64,000 nucleotides of DNA from Sulfobacillus acidophilus DSM 10332 (GTDB lineage: Bacteria > Bacillota > Sulfobacillia > Sulfobacillales > Sulfobacillaceae), in assembly GCA_000237975.1 (NCBI GenBank), contig CP003179.1:1426001-1490000 (forward strand). Reading direction: 5' to 3'. This document shows, one piece after another, positions 26,165-34,867 of the stretch. The notes beneath the pieces were generated by a model. That model had not been told where the DNA came from. It did not search any database and was given only the letters and a program-made list of their open reading frames with translations. Position numbers and translations under genes: made by a program. Position 1 is the first letter of the stretch; each line of letters begins with the position of its first letter.

Positions 26165-27769
26165 CTAGGATTCCTGCTCTTCCCACAACTTTTCCCGCAT
26201 GGCGCCTAGCCGCTTTAACCGGTCCGGGTCGGGCGTAATATAAAGCGTTTTTTCCCGTTGGTAGAGAACTTGACCGGGTTCTCCATGAGGCCTCTTGCGC
26301 ACCCATTTTCGGCGCGTGTAATCCACCGGAACCGATGAAGAGTTTTTGGCCGCGCTAAAGTACACCGCGAGTTGGGCCGCATCCAGCAAGTCTTCCAAAT
26401 TGGGGTTTTTCTTGCCGGTGGCCAAAATGACATGGGACCCGGGAGTTTGTTTCGTATGAAACCAGATATCGTCCGGTCGGGCTTTTTTAAACGTGAGGGC
26501 GGCATTGTCTTCGCGGGTTTTGCCGACCCAAATCGGAAAGCCGCTAAGGCTTTTAAACTCGCGAAACGGCCCGCCGGGGGCCCCGCCGCCCGTGGCGCCG
26601 ACCGGGGTTTTTTTAAGATGTTCCCGATACCACTCGAGCGCGTGCGGGACGCTCAATTGTTCCAGCTGCCGACGGATCTGATCACGTTCTTGCCGCACTT
26701 GGGGTTCCAGATGGCGCACAATCTCTTGACGATGCTTTAATTTTTTATAGAGGCGATAGGCTGCCTGACTGGCTTCGGCCGGTGACTGATCGGCCGAACG
26801 GGTCAGACGGACGAGATGGCCGGGTCGGGTCCAGGACGGTTGGTCGAGAGCCAACGGCGCTTCTTCGTCGGGGTGTTCGGCGAGCCACAAAAGCCAAAAA
26901 TCGCCGGCTTCCCGATAGTCTTCGCAGGACTCGTCCAGTATCCGCTGAAACTCGGCCAAACGGGATTCCAGGTGTGTCAGGCGCCGTTGCCATTGGGATT
27001 TTAATTGGTTTCCCAGTTGGACGCGAGCTTGTTCGTCTTCTTTCGCCCGAAATACGCGGTCTAAAAGATCTTCCCACCGGGTCTCCGGGGTTGCGTGAAA
27101 GCCCGGCATCGGATACACCCACGCTTCGGGCACGCCTTTGTCGGGGGGCGTCAGTAAATAAGGCGTCCATTGTCCGGTTGCCCAATCCTTTGCCAGATCG
27201 TCCCAATTCCCGCCTGCGTCCGTAATCCATCGACGGGCCCACGGCGGCAGATCCGGAAGGCGGCGGGTTTCAAGCGGATTGGGGACGGCGGGCGGCGGGG
27301 TATAGGGTACCCCCGGCCAAACGGCACGTCCCTTTTGTCCCGGCGGAACCCGGCGCCAGGCGTCCAGCACGCGGTCGTCGTCCGCTACCCATATGACATT
27401 GGTTAAATGGCCGGCCAATTCGAAGATTAGCCGACTCGCTTGAGGCCGGTCCCAGTCATCCGGGCGCTCGATATCCCATCGAATCACGCGTTCCCAGGGC
27501 GGGACGGTCACCTGGGTGATCGTAAATGGGATAAGGTTTTTTATCCAGCCCGGCATACCCTGGGACGACCCGATACGACGAACCGGAATCCGATGGGCTC
27601 GCTGAATACCGGGACTGAGCACGACCAGCACCTGTTCCGTTCCGCGCGGGGTATGAAGTTCCCAGATGACGCGATCTTTGTTGGCGGCCGCGTGGACTAC
27701 CCGACTGCCGACCAGCTCTTGTTGCCAAAGGACTTCTAGCGCGCGAACAACCAAGGCATCAAACGGCAT
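26165..27769 (-). CDS. rqcH: RqcH (NFACT/FbpA family) ribosome quality control factor
   Basis: RqcH binds stalled 50S subunits and adds C-terminal alanine tails to nascent chains for degradation. The 534-residue protein has the NFACT-N domain (MPFDALVVRALEVLW onward), a long coiled-coil middle (about residues 250-390), and the NFACT-R domain with FPIWVGKTREDNAALTFKKA, DIWFHTKQTPGSHVIL and VPVDYTRRKWVRKRP. Proteins of this type were earlier named fibronectin-binding. Its position next to the pyr operon matches yloA of Bacillus. The start ATG at 27769 is preceded by GGAGAGGG. Confidence 0.93.
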   Translation of the reverse strand: MPFDALVVRALEVLWQQELVGSRVVHAAANKDRVIWELHTPRGTEQVLVVLSPGIQRAHRIPVRRIGSSQGMPGWIKNLIPFTITQVTVPPWERVIRWDIERPDDWDRPQASRLIFELAGHLTNVIWVADDDRVLDAWRRVPPGQKGRAVWPGVPYTPPPAVPNPLETRRLPDLPPWARRWITDAGGNWDDLAKDWATGQWTPYLLTPPDKGVPEAWVYPMPGFHATPETRWEDLLDRVFRAKEDEQARVQLGNQLKSQWQRRLTHLESRLAEFQRILDESCEDYREAGDFWLLWLAEHPDEEAPLALDQPSWTRPGHLVRLTRSADQSPAEASQAAYRLYKKLKHRQEIVRHLEPQVRQERDQIRRQLEQLSVPHALEWYREHLKKTPVGATGGGAPGGPFREFKSLSGFPIWVGKTREDNAALTFKKARPDDIWFHTKQTPGSHVILATGKKNPNLEDLLDAAQLAVYFSAAKNSSSVPVDYTRRKWVRKRPHGEPGQVLYQREKTLYITPDPDRLKRLGAMREKLWEEQES

Positions 27770-27900
27770 ACGACCCTCTCCTCATGTCAATAGCCCATTT
27801 TAGACGGTTTATCCAGGTTTGGCCAGCGCCGTTTGCAGGGTGCATGGATACCATAAAGAGAGGGCATTCTGCAAGGAGATATACACAAGCCGGCATCACG

Positions 27901-27918
27901 ATTTACGAAAGCGTAAAT
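27901..27918. promoter_or_regulatory. Perfect hairpin/palindrome upstream of MFS transporter
   Basis: ATTTACG and CGTAAAT flank AAAG exactly. It lies 44 bases before an extended -10 box (TGGGATAAT, 27962-27970) of the exporter gene at 28041. The position fits an operator for a local regulator, but no regulator gene adjoins it. Confidence 0.4.
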
Positions 27919-28040
27919 TACGAGCTGTGAGGAGAAGATGGTAGATTTTCTGACAAAGTGGTGGGATAATCACCCTGGAACGGGATAGGCGCGTGAGCCA
28001 ACTCTCGATTAATTTGTTGTGTCTTAACGGAGGGGTGGGT

Positions 28041-29543
28041 ATGTCGAGCGAGGCCGCGCGAGCGCAAGGGCTTCGGGCGCTATGGGAGGCGTTGCCCTCT
28101 GAACGGTTTACCACGCGCCCGAATTATATCTGGTATGTGGTGGGGACAGTCTGTATCGGGGCGTTTATGGCCGCCGTCGACGCTAGCATCGTCAACGTTG
28201 CGATACCGGATCTGTCACGGTATTTTTCGGCCCCAGCCAGTATTGTCGGCTGGGTTTTAATTTCTTATTTGCTAACGCTAGCCACTCTTTTAACCCTATT
28301 TGGGCGGTTGGCCGACATGTGGGGCCGTCGACCCCTTTATACGTTCGGATTTCTGGTCTTTATTATTGGGTCGGCCGCTTGTGGGGCCGCACCCAATTTA
28401 CTGTTTCTGATTGTGGCCCGGGTGTTCCAAGCCGCCGGCGCCGCCATGCTGCAGGCCAATTCGGTCGCCATCATTACCGCCACCGTGCCCGCCAATGTCC
28501 GCGGCCGGGCCATCGGATTTCAGGGGTCGGCCCAGGCGATCGGGTTATCGGTGGGACCCGCCGTCGGGGGCGCCTTAATCGGCTTATTCGGATGGAGGGC
28601 GATTTTTTACGTCAACGTGCCGGTGGGGATTATCGGGACCCTTATGGCGGCCATGATTTTGCCTAAAGATAAATTGACCAATACCGGCACCCAGTTTGAC
28701 TGGTGGGGGGCCCTGTTGTTTAGCCCGTTTTTGGTGAGCCTCATGTTGGCGCTGACCTGGGGTCCGCATCTGGGATGGACGTCGCCCACGGTTCTCGGCT
28801 TGTTTTTGGTCTCCGTCATTTTATTGGTCGCCTTTATCTTACGGGAAAAAGGCTTTCGTGCGCCTTTGGTGGACATTAACCTCTTCAAATTACGGGTCTT
28901 CACGATGGGCAATCTGACCGGTCTCATGTCGTATATGGTCATGTTTGGGGTACTTTTTCTCATGCCGTTTTATTTTGAAAAAGTGTCCGGTTATGTCTCC
29001 GCGGTCGTTGGGCTACTGCTTACGGCGGTACCCATCGGGATGACCGTGGTCGCGCCGCAAGCCGGAGGGTTGGCCGACCGTTACGGGTCACGTCTCTTGA
29101 CTACGGCCGGCATGGGGGTAACGGCCCTCGGGACCCTTTTATTGTCCGTTATGATGTCGTTACATGCGGATTTGCCGGTGTTAATCGTTGGACTGTTCCT
29201 CGTCGGAGCGGGTCTGGGCATGTTTACCCCGCCGAATAATAGCTCGGTGATGGGCGCGCTTCCGCCGACACGGCTTGGCGTCGGGGGCGGCATATTAAAT
29301 ATGGCTCGATCTCTCGGGATGGCCATGGGCACGGCCGTGTCCAGTTCGCTGATGGCGATCTTCTTAGGCATTTTCGGGAGCCACCTGGTACGGGGGAGTA
29401 AGCTCGTCTGGATCCCGACCATGCGTTATGCCTTGTTGGCGTTGGCCATTGTGGCCGCCGTAGCCGCCGTGTTGTCCATCCTGAAAACCACTCGTGAAAA
29501 CGCCTCGCCGCAAGAAAAAATTGAGGTCCCCATGGAATTTTGA
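28041..29543 (+). CDS. DHA2-family MFS drug/metabolite exporter
   Basis: This is a 14-helix major facilitator of the EmrB/QacA (DHA2) type, driven by the proton gradient. The 500-residue protein shows motif D1 near helix 1 (FMAAVDASIVNVAIPDL), motif A (LFGRLADMWGRRPLY), and motif C (FQGSAQAIGLSVGPAVGGALIG). The start is taken at ATG 28041 behind GGAGGGG; a GTG at 27993 is less likely. It is monocistronic, with a palindrome upstream. The substrate cannot be inferred. Confidence 0.85.
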   Translation: MSSEAARAQGLRALWEALPSERFTTRPNYIWYVVGTVCIGAFMAAVDASIVNVAIPDLSRYFSAPASIVGWVLISYLLTLATLLTLFGRLADMWGRRPLYTFGFLVFIIGSAACGAAPNLLFLIVARVFQAAGAAMLQANSVAIITATVPANVRGRAIGFQGSAQAIGLSVGPAVGGALIGLFGWRAIFYVNVPVGIIGTLMAAMILPKDKLTNTGTQFDWWGALLFSPFLVSLMLALTWGPHLGWTSPTVLGLFLVSVILLVAFILREKGFRAPLVDINLFKLRVFTMGNLTGLMSYMVMFGVLFLMPFYFEKVSGYVSAVVGLLLTAVPIGMTVVAPQAGGLADRYGSRLLTTAGMGVTALGTLLLSVMMSLHADLPVLIVGLFLVGAGLGMFTPPNNSSVMGALPPTRLGVGGGILNMARSLGMAMGTAVSSSLMAIFLGIFGSHLVRGSKLVWIPTMRYALLALAIVAAVAAVLSILKTTRENASPQEKIEVPMEF

Positions 29544-29624
29544 GATTTTTTCTTGTCAAAGCAGGAAAATCTCATCCATATCCGAAACATAGCGGATAAG
29601 GACTGATGAAGGGGGCGCAGGATC

Positions 29625-29828
29625 GTGTGGACCGTCGTGTATATTGCACCCACTATGGCCGTGGCCGAGAAAATTAAGGAGCTATTGACGACTGAAGGAC
29701 TTCTGGTCACGTTAAAGCCGGTGGAGGTCGACGACAGCGGGCGGGGCAGCATCGAAGTGCGGGTGCCGGAAGGAGAAGCCGAGGAAGCTCAAGAAATTTT
29801 ATCGGAAAATATGGGGAGATTCCGGTAA
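29625..29828 (+). CDS. Small conserved protein of unknown function (DUF2007-like)
   Basis: This is a 67-residue single-domain alpha/beta protein starting MWTVVYIAPTMAVAEKIKEL and ending in an acidic helix (EGEAEEAQEILSEN). It resembles small ferredoxin-fold proteins of Firmicutes given names such as DUF2007 or signal-transducing protein; no function is established. It starts with GTG behind GGGGGCG. The D-amino acid transaminase gene follows after 92 bases. Confidence 0.6.
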   Translation: MWTVVYIAPTMAVAEKIKELLTTEGLLVTLKPVEVDDSGRGSIEVRVPEGEAEEAQEILSENMGRFR

Positions 29829-29920
29829 GATAGGAAGGAACGGTATCAGCTTCTCGGGTGCCCGCATGGGGACTCGGGTGTGGCTGCCGTAGCCAATGGC
29901 CAAGGGAGGACAACGACAGC

Positions 29921-30760
29921 GTGCGGGTATATCTCAATGGAGCCTATGTAGACGAGGCCGAAGCCACCGTCTCAATTGACGATCGGGCCTTTTTGTTTGC
30001 CGATGGAGTGTACGAGGTTGTCCACATCTACGGCGGTAAGCCCTTTGAATGGGAACGGCATATGGCCCGGCTGGCCCGAAGCTTGCAAGGGATTGAAATT
30101 GAAGGGGTTAGCCCCACGGATTTGCTCGAGCCGCGGGACCGGTTATTGGCGGAGTTTTCCGGCGACGAAGGGGCTCTTTACATCCAAATTTCCCGCGGGG
30201 TTCAAAAACGGTCTCATGCGCCGCCGGCGGCCGGTCATATTACCCCGACCGTGTTAATGTGGATTCGTCCGGTTGAACCTATTGCAACCGATGTGGTGCA
30301 GCGTGGAGTCACCATGATTACAACCCCCGACGACCGATGGGCGAAAGTCTGGATTAAAACGGTGGGCCTCCTTCCTAACGTGTTGGCGAAAGGCAAAGCG
30401 ATTCGGCGGGGGGCATTTGATGCGATTTTCGTGCGCGACGGCGTGGTGACGGAAGCGACCGCCGCTAACGTGTTTCGCGTGGCCGGAGGTATCATCCAAA
30501 CCGCTCCCGTGACGAACTATATTTTGCCCGGCATTACCCGCGCGGTCGTCATTGAATTGGCGCGGGAGCTCGGCTATTCTGTGGTTGAAGAGCCGTTTAC
30601 GGTCGACGAGTTGATGGCGTCGGATGAAGTGTTCATTACCGGCACGTTAACGGAAGTGCTCCCGGTGACGGAAATCGACGGGGTGCGCTTCGGTGACGGA
30701 GCCGGCCCGGTTTCTTTGCGTCTATGGAACGCGTTGAAGCAGCGCACCCGGCAAGGCTAA
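29921..30760 (+). CDS. dat: D-amino acid aminotransferase (PLP fold type IV)
   Basis: This PLP enzyme interconverts D-amino acids and 2-oxo acids, for example to make D-glutamate or D-alanine for the cell wall. The 279-residue protein has the family start RVYLNGAYVDEAEATVSIDDRAFLFADGVYEV. The catalytic Lys is in WIKTVGLLPNVLAKGKA, and EATAANVF, the ILPGITR loop and TGTLTEVLPV also match. The start is GTG at 29921, ten bases after AAGGGAGGA. Branched-chain aminotransferase is the nearest alternative, but the IKTVGLLPN block favours the D-type. Confidence 0.85.
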   Translation: MRVYLNGAYVDEAEATVSIDDRAFLFADGVYEVVHIYGGKPFEWERHMARLARSLQGIEIEGVSPTDLLEPRDRLLAEFSGDEGALYIQISRGVQKRSHAPPAAGHITPTVLMWIRPVEPIATDVVQRGVTMITTPDDRWAKVWIKTVGLLPNVLAKGKAIRRGAFDAIFVRDGVVTEATAANVFRVAGGIIQTAPVTNYILPGITRAVVIELARELGYSVVEEPFTVDELMASDEVFITGTLTEVLPVTEIDGVRFGDGAGPVSLRLWNALKQRTRQG

Positions 30761-30784
30761 GTATGCCGTATTAGCGTTTGGGGA

Positions 30785-30807
30785 AGACTCGCCCTAAAGG
30801 GGGCGAG
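30785..30807. other. GC-rich hairpin between dat and a small gene
   Basis: ACTCGCCC and GGGCGAGT pair around a TAAAGG loop, with no T-run. It may be a weak terminator or processing site, or simply mask the ribosome site of the small gene at 30811. Confidence 0.35.
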
Positions 30808-30810
30808 TGC

Positions 30811-30981
30811 GTGTTACTGCGTGACGATGACGGGATTGACGAAGCCCAAGGGCACTTTTTGGCATTGGCGGATCTGCTCCGGGAGCTCGGGCGAACGGAT
30901 CTTTTAGGGCGGTTGGCCGAACTCTATCTGGAATTTCGGGAGACGAGCCGTCCGGAGCAGTCCTCCTCCGCCGGATATTAG
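30811..30981 (+). CDS. Short hypothetical protein
   Basis: This is a possible 56-residue acidic helical protein (DEAQGHFLALADLLRELGRTD and a second leucine-rich helix). I do not recognise it. GTG at 30811 is chosen because GGGGGCGAG lies upstream; a TTG 33 bases earlier would place the hairpin inside the gene. It sits between dat and trmL in the same direction. Codon use looks normal, but length and lack of known relatives keep confidence low. Confidence 0.4.
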   Translation: MLLRDDDGIDEAQGHFLALADLLRELGRTDLLGRLAELYLEFRETSRPEQSSSAGY

Positions 30982-31015
30982 CAACCAGTTGGTACGTGAG
31001 GGGTCGGTGGCGTTC

Positions 31016-31507
31016 ATGCACGTGATATTAGTGGAGCCGGAAATTCCGCCGAACACGGGCAATATCGCGCGTACATGTGCCGCCACCGGCACCGTTTTGC
31101 ATTTAGTGGAGCCGTTAGGCTTTCAAATATCCGATCGTTATCTGCGGCGAGCCGGCGTGGATTATTGGCACTTGGTGGATGTCCAGGTGCATGCGTCGTG
31201 GGATCAGTTGCCGCTTGACCTCCGCGATCCGGAACGCCTTCATCTCTTTACCTCACATGGCGGCCGCGTCTATTCCGACGTGCCCTATGGGCCGGACGAC
31301 GTGTTGGTGTTTGGCCGGGAATCAACCGGGCTGCCGGACGCTCTTTTGCATCAATATCCCCAGGCTTGGCGGCAAATTCCGATGCGCGAAGGGGTTCGCT
31401 CACTCAATTTATCCAATGCCGTGGCGATTGCCGTATATGAAGCCTTTCGCCAATGGAATTTTCCTGGACTTACCCGCCAACGCGGCGAAAAGAGACCCGA
31501 GTCGTAA
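31016..31507 (+). CDS. trmL: tRNA (cytidine(34)-2'-O)-methyltransferase TrmL
   Basis: This SPOUT-fold methyltransferase modifies the wobble base of tRNA-Leu isoacceptors. The 163-residue protein shows MHVILVEPEIPPNTGNIARTC at the start and the knot-forming, SAM-binding VLVFGRESTGLPD and IPMREGVRSLNLSNAVAIAVYE. Its short length, without extra domains, is typical of TrmL. The start is the ATG at 31016 behind GAGGGG. Confidence 0.92.
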   Translation: MHVILVEPEIPPNTGNIARTCAATGTVLHLVEPLGFQISDRYLRRAGVDYWHLVDVQVHASWDQLPLDLRDPERLHLFTSHGGRVYSDVPYGPDDVLVFGRESTGLPDALLHQYPQAWRQIPMREGVRSLNLSNAVAIAVYEAFRQWNFPGLTRQRGEKRPES

Positions 31508-31549
31508 ACTTTCCAATCTCTCCATAGGATAAAGCGGAGGGCGGGGTAC

Positions 31550-32542
31550 ATGCCGTTAGCCGTAATCTTGCCGGCCGGAATGATTTTAATTATTTTATCG
31601 GCGGACTACTTCACCAATGGCGTCGAATGGCTGGGATTTTCCTGGGGACTGGGCGAAGGCGTCGTCGGGTCCTTGCTGGCGGCGCTCGGTACGGCCTTGC
31701 CGGAAACGTTGGTTCCTGCGGTGGCCATTATTGCCGGATCCCATGTACCGGGTCAAGGGGCGATTGGCCTCGGGGCGATTTTAGGGGCCCCCTTAATGTT
31801 GTCCACCTTAGGGTTTAGTATTATTGGGCTTGGCCTGTGGACCAGTGGTCGCCGACGGGACGGTTTACGGTTGGGGGATGCCAGCACGCGCCGCGATTTG
31901 GGGTTTTTCGTGGGCGCCTTTTTCCTGGCGGTTGTCGCCAGTTGGTTGCCGACGGGGTTTCATCGTGGGGTGGCGATTGTCCTGGTGGGCGGATATGTGC
32001 TGCATGCCGTGCGTTTGGTGCGGGCGGCCGGTCAGGAGGATCGGGAAGGGCCTCGGAGCCCCGAGCAGCCGTTACATCTTTTTCACGGTAACCATCCCCC
32101 GCTTCTCTTACAGGTGTTCCAGGTCGGGCTGGCGCTTTTTGGCCTCATTGTCGGGGCGCATTTTTTTGTCGCCGCTTTGGATCATTTAAGTCGCCGGGTA
32201 CGGATCCCGGGCTTTTTGTTGTCGGTGGTCATTACGCCGGTGGCCACGGAGTTGCCGGAGGTTCTGAACAGCATTATTTGGATTCGGCGTGGACGGGACG
32301 GCTTGGCGCTCGGTAACGTGACGGGAGCGATGGCGTTTCAGGCCTCGTTAGTTCCGGCTTTGGGCCTGGTTTGGACGCCCTGGCGGCTATCCGGTTGGGA
32401 GTTGGTCACCGCCGCGACCGCTCTTACCGCCGCCATCTGGCTTTGGGTACGGTCCGGGGACCGGGTGTTGCAATTTAGCGAACTCATGTTTGCCGGGGGG
32501 TTATATCTGGCGTTCATTCTCCTGATTGCCGCCCAAATTTGA
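31550..32542 (+). CDS. Sodium/calcium exchanger-family antiporter (YrbG type)
   Basis: This 330-residue protein has about ten membrane helices in two inverted halves. Each half carries an alpha-repeat with the cation-binding acidic motif: LAALGTALPETLVP and ITPVATELPEVLNS. This is the CaCA (Ca2+:cation antiporter) signature. A hydrophilic loop near residues 150-185 separates the halves. The likely role is Ca2+ or Na+ export using an ion gradient. It follows trmL by 42 bases with GCGGAGGGCGGGG as ribosome site. Confidence 0.83.
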   Translation: MPLAVILPAGMILIILSADYFTNGVEWLGFSWGLGEGVVGSLLAALGTALPETLVPAVAIIAGSHVPGQGAIGLGAILGAPLMLSTLGFSIIGLGLWTSGRRRDGLRLGDASTRRDLGFFVGAFFLAVVASWLPTGFHRGVAIVLVGGYVLHAVRLVRAAGQEDREGPRSPEQPLHLFHGNHPPLLLQVFQVGLALFGLIVGAHFFVAALDHLSRRVRIPGFLLSVVITPVATELPEVLNSIIWIRRGRDGLALGNVTGAMAFQASLVPALGLVWTPWRLSGWELVTAATALTAAIWLWVRSGDRVLQFSELMFAGGLYLAFILLIAAQI

Positions 32543-32632
32543 GAACGCGTCCTGGATCGGAACCGATGCATAAATCCGACTGCGGTCGGGAGAGACTACC
32601 GGAAAAAAGTTGGGAAATCGGGTGACCTGAGT

Positions 32633-32896
32633 ATGCCAAACAAACGTCAGACTGGTAAACTAAAAACCGAACGCCCAGCACCTCAGGGAGAGGCTTCCGG
32701 TCAAGTCGGAGGGGCGCATTTTGCGGATGACGCGGAGCGCCAGCGGCGTAAGTTGGAAGCGGCTGAAGCCCTAGGGCTACGGGAGAAAATCGAGGCAATG
32801 GGATGGGGTTCCCTTACCGCGGCGGAATCCGGCCGCATTGGCGGGTGGATGATCCGGTTACAATGGGAACGTCAACGATCGGGAGCGGAACGTTAG
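32633..32896 (+). CDS. Alpha/beta-type small acid-soluble spore protein (divergent)
   Basis: Alpha/beta SASPs coat and protect spore DNA and are degraded at germination. The C-terminal half of this 87-residue protein follows the family pattern KLE-x-A-x-E-LG, then GWGSLTAAESGRIGGWMIR (compare the TTSRANGSVGGE segment of Bacillus). Unlike Bacillus proteins it has a charged, lysine-rich N-terminal 35 residues and a longer insert between the two conserved blocks, features also found in clostridial relatives. It should be controlled by sigma-G; no convincing sigma-G promoter was identified by eye. Confidence 0.65.
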   Translation: MPNKRQTGKLKTERPAPQGEASGQVGGAHFADDAERQRRKLEAAEALGLREKIEAMGWGSLTAAESGRIGGWMIRLQWERQRSGAER

Positions 32897-32933
32897 GGGT
32901 CGGTCCGGGCTCCCATGAAAGGGAGGGGCCACC

Positions 32934-33662
32934 ATGTATTGGGAAAACCTTACCACCAAATCTTTTCAAGAACAGGTACTCGGGCAGATCAATACGGCGC
33001 TTTTACCGGTCGGTAGCGTCGAAGCCCATGGCCAGCATTGCCCTCTGGGCACGGATAACCTGGCGCCGACGTATTTTTGCCGGCAACTGGAGGAACGGTA
33101 TCCGGATCGCGTGTTGGTCCTGCCGGCCATCCCCTACGGGCACACCTGGGACCTGGCGGGATTTGCCGGGACCTTATCGATTGGCGCGGAGACATTGACG
33201 CATTATGTCCGCGATGTCGGGCGGGCGGTAGGCCGTTGGGGGATTACCCGTTTAGTGGTGGTCAATGGGCACGGCGGCAATATCGGACCGATTACCGCGG
33301 CGATGGAAGACATTGCCGATGATGGCGTGCTGGTGGTCTTGGTGAACTGGTGGTTGGACTTTTCGGCCGATATTTTGACCGTCGTGCAATCCCAAGGCCA
33401 TGCCGGAGAAGATGAGACGTCGGTCATGTTGGCGATTGCCGGCCCGTTGGTGAACCAGGCCGATGCCTCGTTTAACCCTTATCGACCCCGCTATCGCATG
33501 AAAGGCCGTGGGCTGGAACAGCAGTTACTGCGCCATGCGACCACCGGCGACGGGCGATCGGCGACTCGTGAGAAAGGCGAAGAAATTGTTGAGCGAGTGA
33601 TGCAGCGGTTGAGCCAACTGTTAGAAGATCTGTGGGCGGACCGGCTGTTTGACCGGATTTAG
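32934..33662 (+). CDS. Creatininase-family amidohydrolase
   Basis: This 242-residue metal-dependent hydrolase has the creatininase fold. The metal and active-site motifs are present: LLPVGSVEAHGQHCPLGTDN, VVNGHGGNIGP and GHAGEDETSVM. Family members act on creatinine, guanylated compounds, formamidopyrimidines or modified peptides (MftE), so the substrate is open. The site AAAGGGAGGGG precedes ATG. It is followed by an aminotransferase 13 bases later, suggesting a shared transcript, but no pathway is obvious. Confidence 0.82.
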   Translation: MYWENLTTKSFQEQVLGQINTALLPVGSVEAHGQHCPLGTDNLAPTYFCRQLEERYPDRVLVLPAIPYGHTWDLAGFAGTLSIGAETLTHYVRDVGRAVGRWGITRLVVVNGHGGNIGPITAAMEDIADDGVLVVLVNWWLDFSADILTVVQSQGHAGEDETSVMLAIAGPLVNQADASFNPYRPRYRMKGRGLEQQLLRHATTGDGRSATREKGEEIVERVMQRLSQLLEDLWADRLFDRI

Positions 33663-33675
33663 GAGGAATGTAGAC

Positions 33676-34863
33676 GTGCTAAAAGTGGCGAGTCGATTGG
33701 CGGACCTGGCGCCCTCACCAACCATGGCGTTAGACGCGAAAACCAAAGCATTGATTGCGCAAGGGGTCGATGTCGTAAATTTAACGGCCGGCGAGCCCGA
33801 TTTTGACACCCCCGATCATATCCGGCAGGCGGCGGTTGAGGCCATCGAGAAAGGTCAGACACGGTATACGCCGGTCGGGGGTACCCCTGCGCTCAAGGCG
33901 GCCGTCGCTCGGCAACTGGCGGAAGATACCGGCAATACCTACGCGGCGGACGAAATTTTGGTCTCGGCCGGGGCTAAACATTCGTTATATAACGCGGTGA
34001 TGGCGCTCGTCGAACCGGGTGACGGGGTGTTGTTACCGGTACCCTATTGGGTGACCTATCCCGAGCAAATTCGGTTGGCGCGGGGCGAAGTGCAACTGGT
34101 CACCATCGATCCGGCGCATCAGGGGGCTTTGGAAGTCGAGGACGTGCAAAAAGCCATCCGGCCGAACACCCGGGGGGTGATTTTAAATTCGCCGTCCAAT
34201 CCGTCCGGCGCGGTTATTCGACCGGAAGCCTTGCGCGCCATTGCGGAGCTGGCGGTTGAGCGTGATTTGTGGGTCATATCCGATGAAATTTATGGGCAAT
34301 TGGTGTACGACAATGCCGTCCAGACGTCGATTGCGTCGATGCCCGGCATGCGCGACCGAACCATTGTCATTAATGGCGTTTCGAAGGCATATGCCATGAC
34401 AGGATGGCGCATTGGCTATGCGGCCGGTCCTAAAGCCATTATTCAAGCGATGGCCAATCTGCAAAGCCAATCCACGTCGAATCCGACGTCGATCGCGCAG
34501 GCGGCGGCGGTTGCGGCGCTTACCGGACCTCAAGAACCGGTAGAGAGGATGCGCCAAGAGTTTGATCGGCGGCGCCGGTTTGTTTTGTCTCGGATGCAAA
34601 ACATTCCAGGGCTGACGGCGGTGGAGCCGAAAGGGGCATTTTACCTCTGGGTCGACATGTCCGGATTAAAAGGGCGAACCATCGGCGGCCGGGAGATTCG
34701 GAATGCCGACGACTTGGCGTTGAGCTGGCTGGAAGAAGCGCGAGTATCGGTGGTGCCCGGTTCCGGATTCGGAATGCCCGACTTTTTCCGGATGTCCTAT
34801 GCCACCTCGATCGAACGGTTGGACACCGGATTGCAACGGATGGCGGCCTTATTGGAGGGGTAA
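33676..34863 (+). CDS. Aspartate-type aminotransferase (class I, fold type I)
   Basis: This PLP aminotransferase of the AspB/Ib subgroup is 395 residues long. Signs are VNLTAGEPDFDTPDHIRQAA, GQTRYTPVGGTPALKAAV, NSPSNPSGAV, ISDEIYGQLVYD, the PLP lysine in INGVSKAYAMTGWRIGY, and the substrate-binding Arg in FFRMSYATS. It starts with GTG behind AGGAGG, 13 bases after the creatininase-family gene. The likely reaction is aspartate/2-oxoglutarate transamination; related prephenate or alanine transaminases cannot be excluded. Confidence 0.88.
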   Translation: MLKVASRLADLAPSPTMALDAKTKALIAQGVDVVNLTAGEPDFDTPDHIRQAAVEAIEKGQTRYTPVGGTPALKAAVARQLAEDTGNTYAADEILVSAGAKHSLYNAVMALVEPGDGVLLPVPYWVTYPEQIRLARGEVQLVTIDPAHQGALEVEDVQKAIRPNTRGVILNSPSNPSGAVIRPEALRAIAELAVERDLWVISDEIYGQLVYDNAVQTSIASMPGMRDRTIVINGVSKAYAMTGWRIGYAAGPKAIIQAMANLQSQSTSNPTSIAQAAAVAALTGPQEPVERMRQEFDRRRRFVLSRMQNIPGLTAVEPKGAFYLWVDMSGLKGRTIGGREIRNADDLALSWLEEARVSVVPGSGFGMPDFFRMSYATSIERLDTGLQRMAALLEG

Positions 34864-34867
34864 GAGA

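Noticed and set aside
26782-27225. Long frames antisense to rqcH
   Set aside because: They are arginine- and proline-rich shadow translations of a well-recognised gene in GC-rich DNA.
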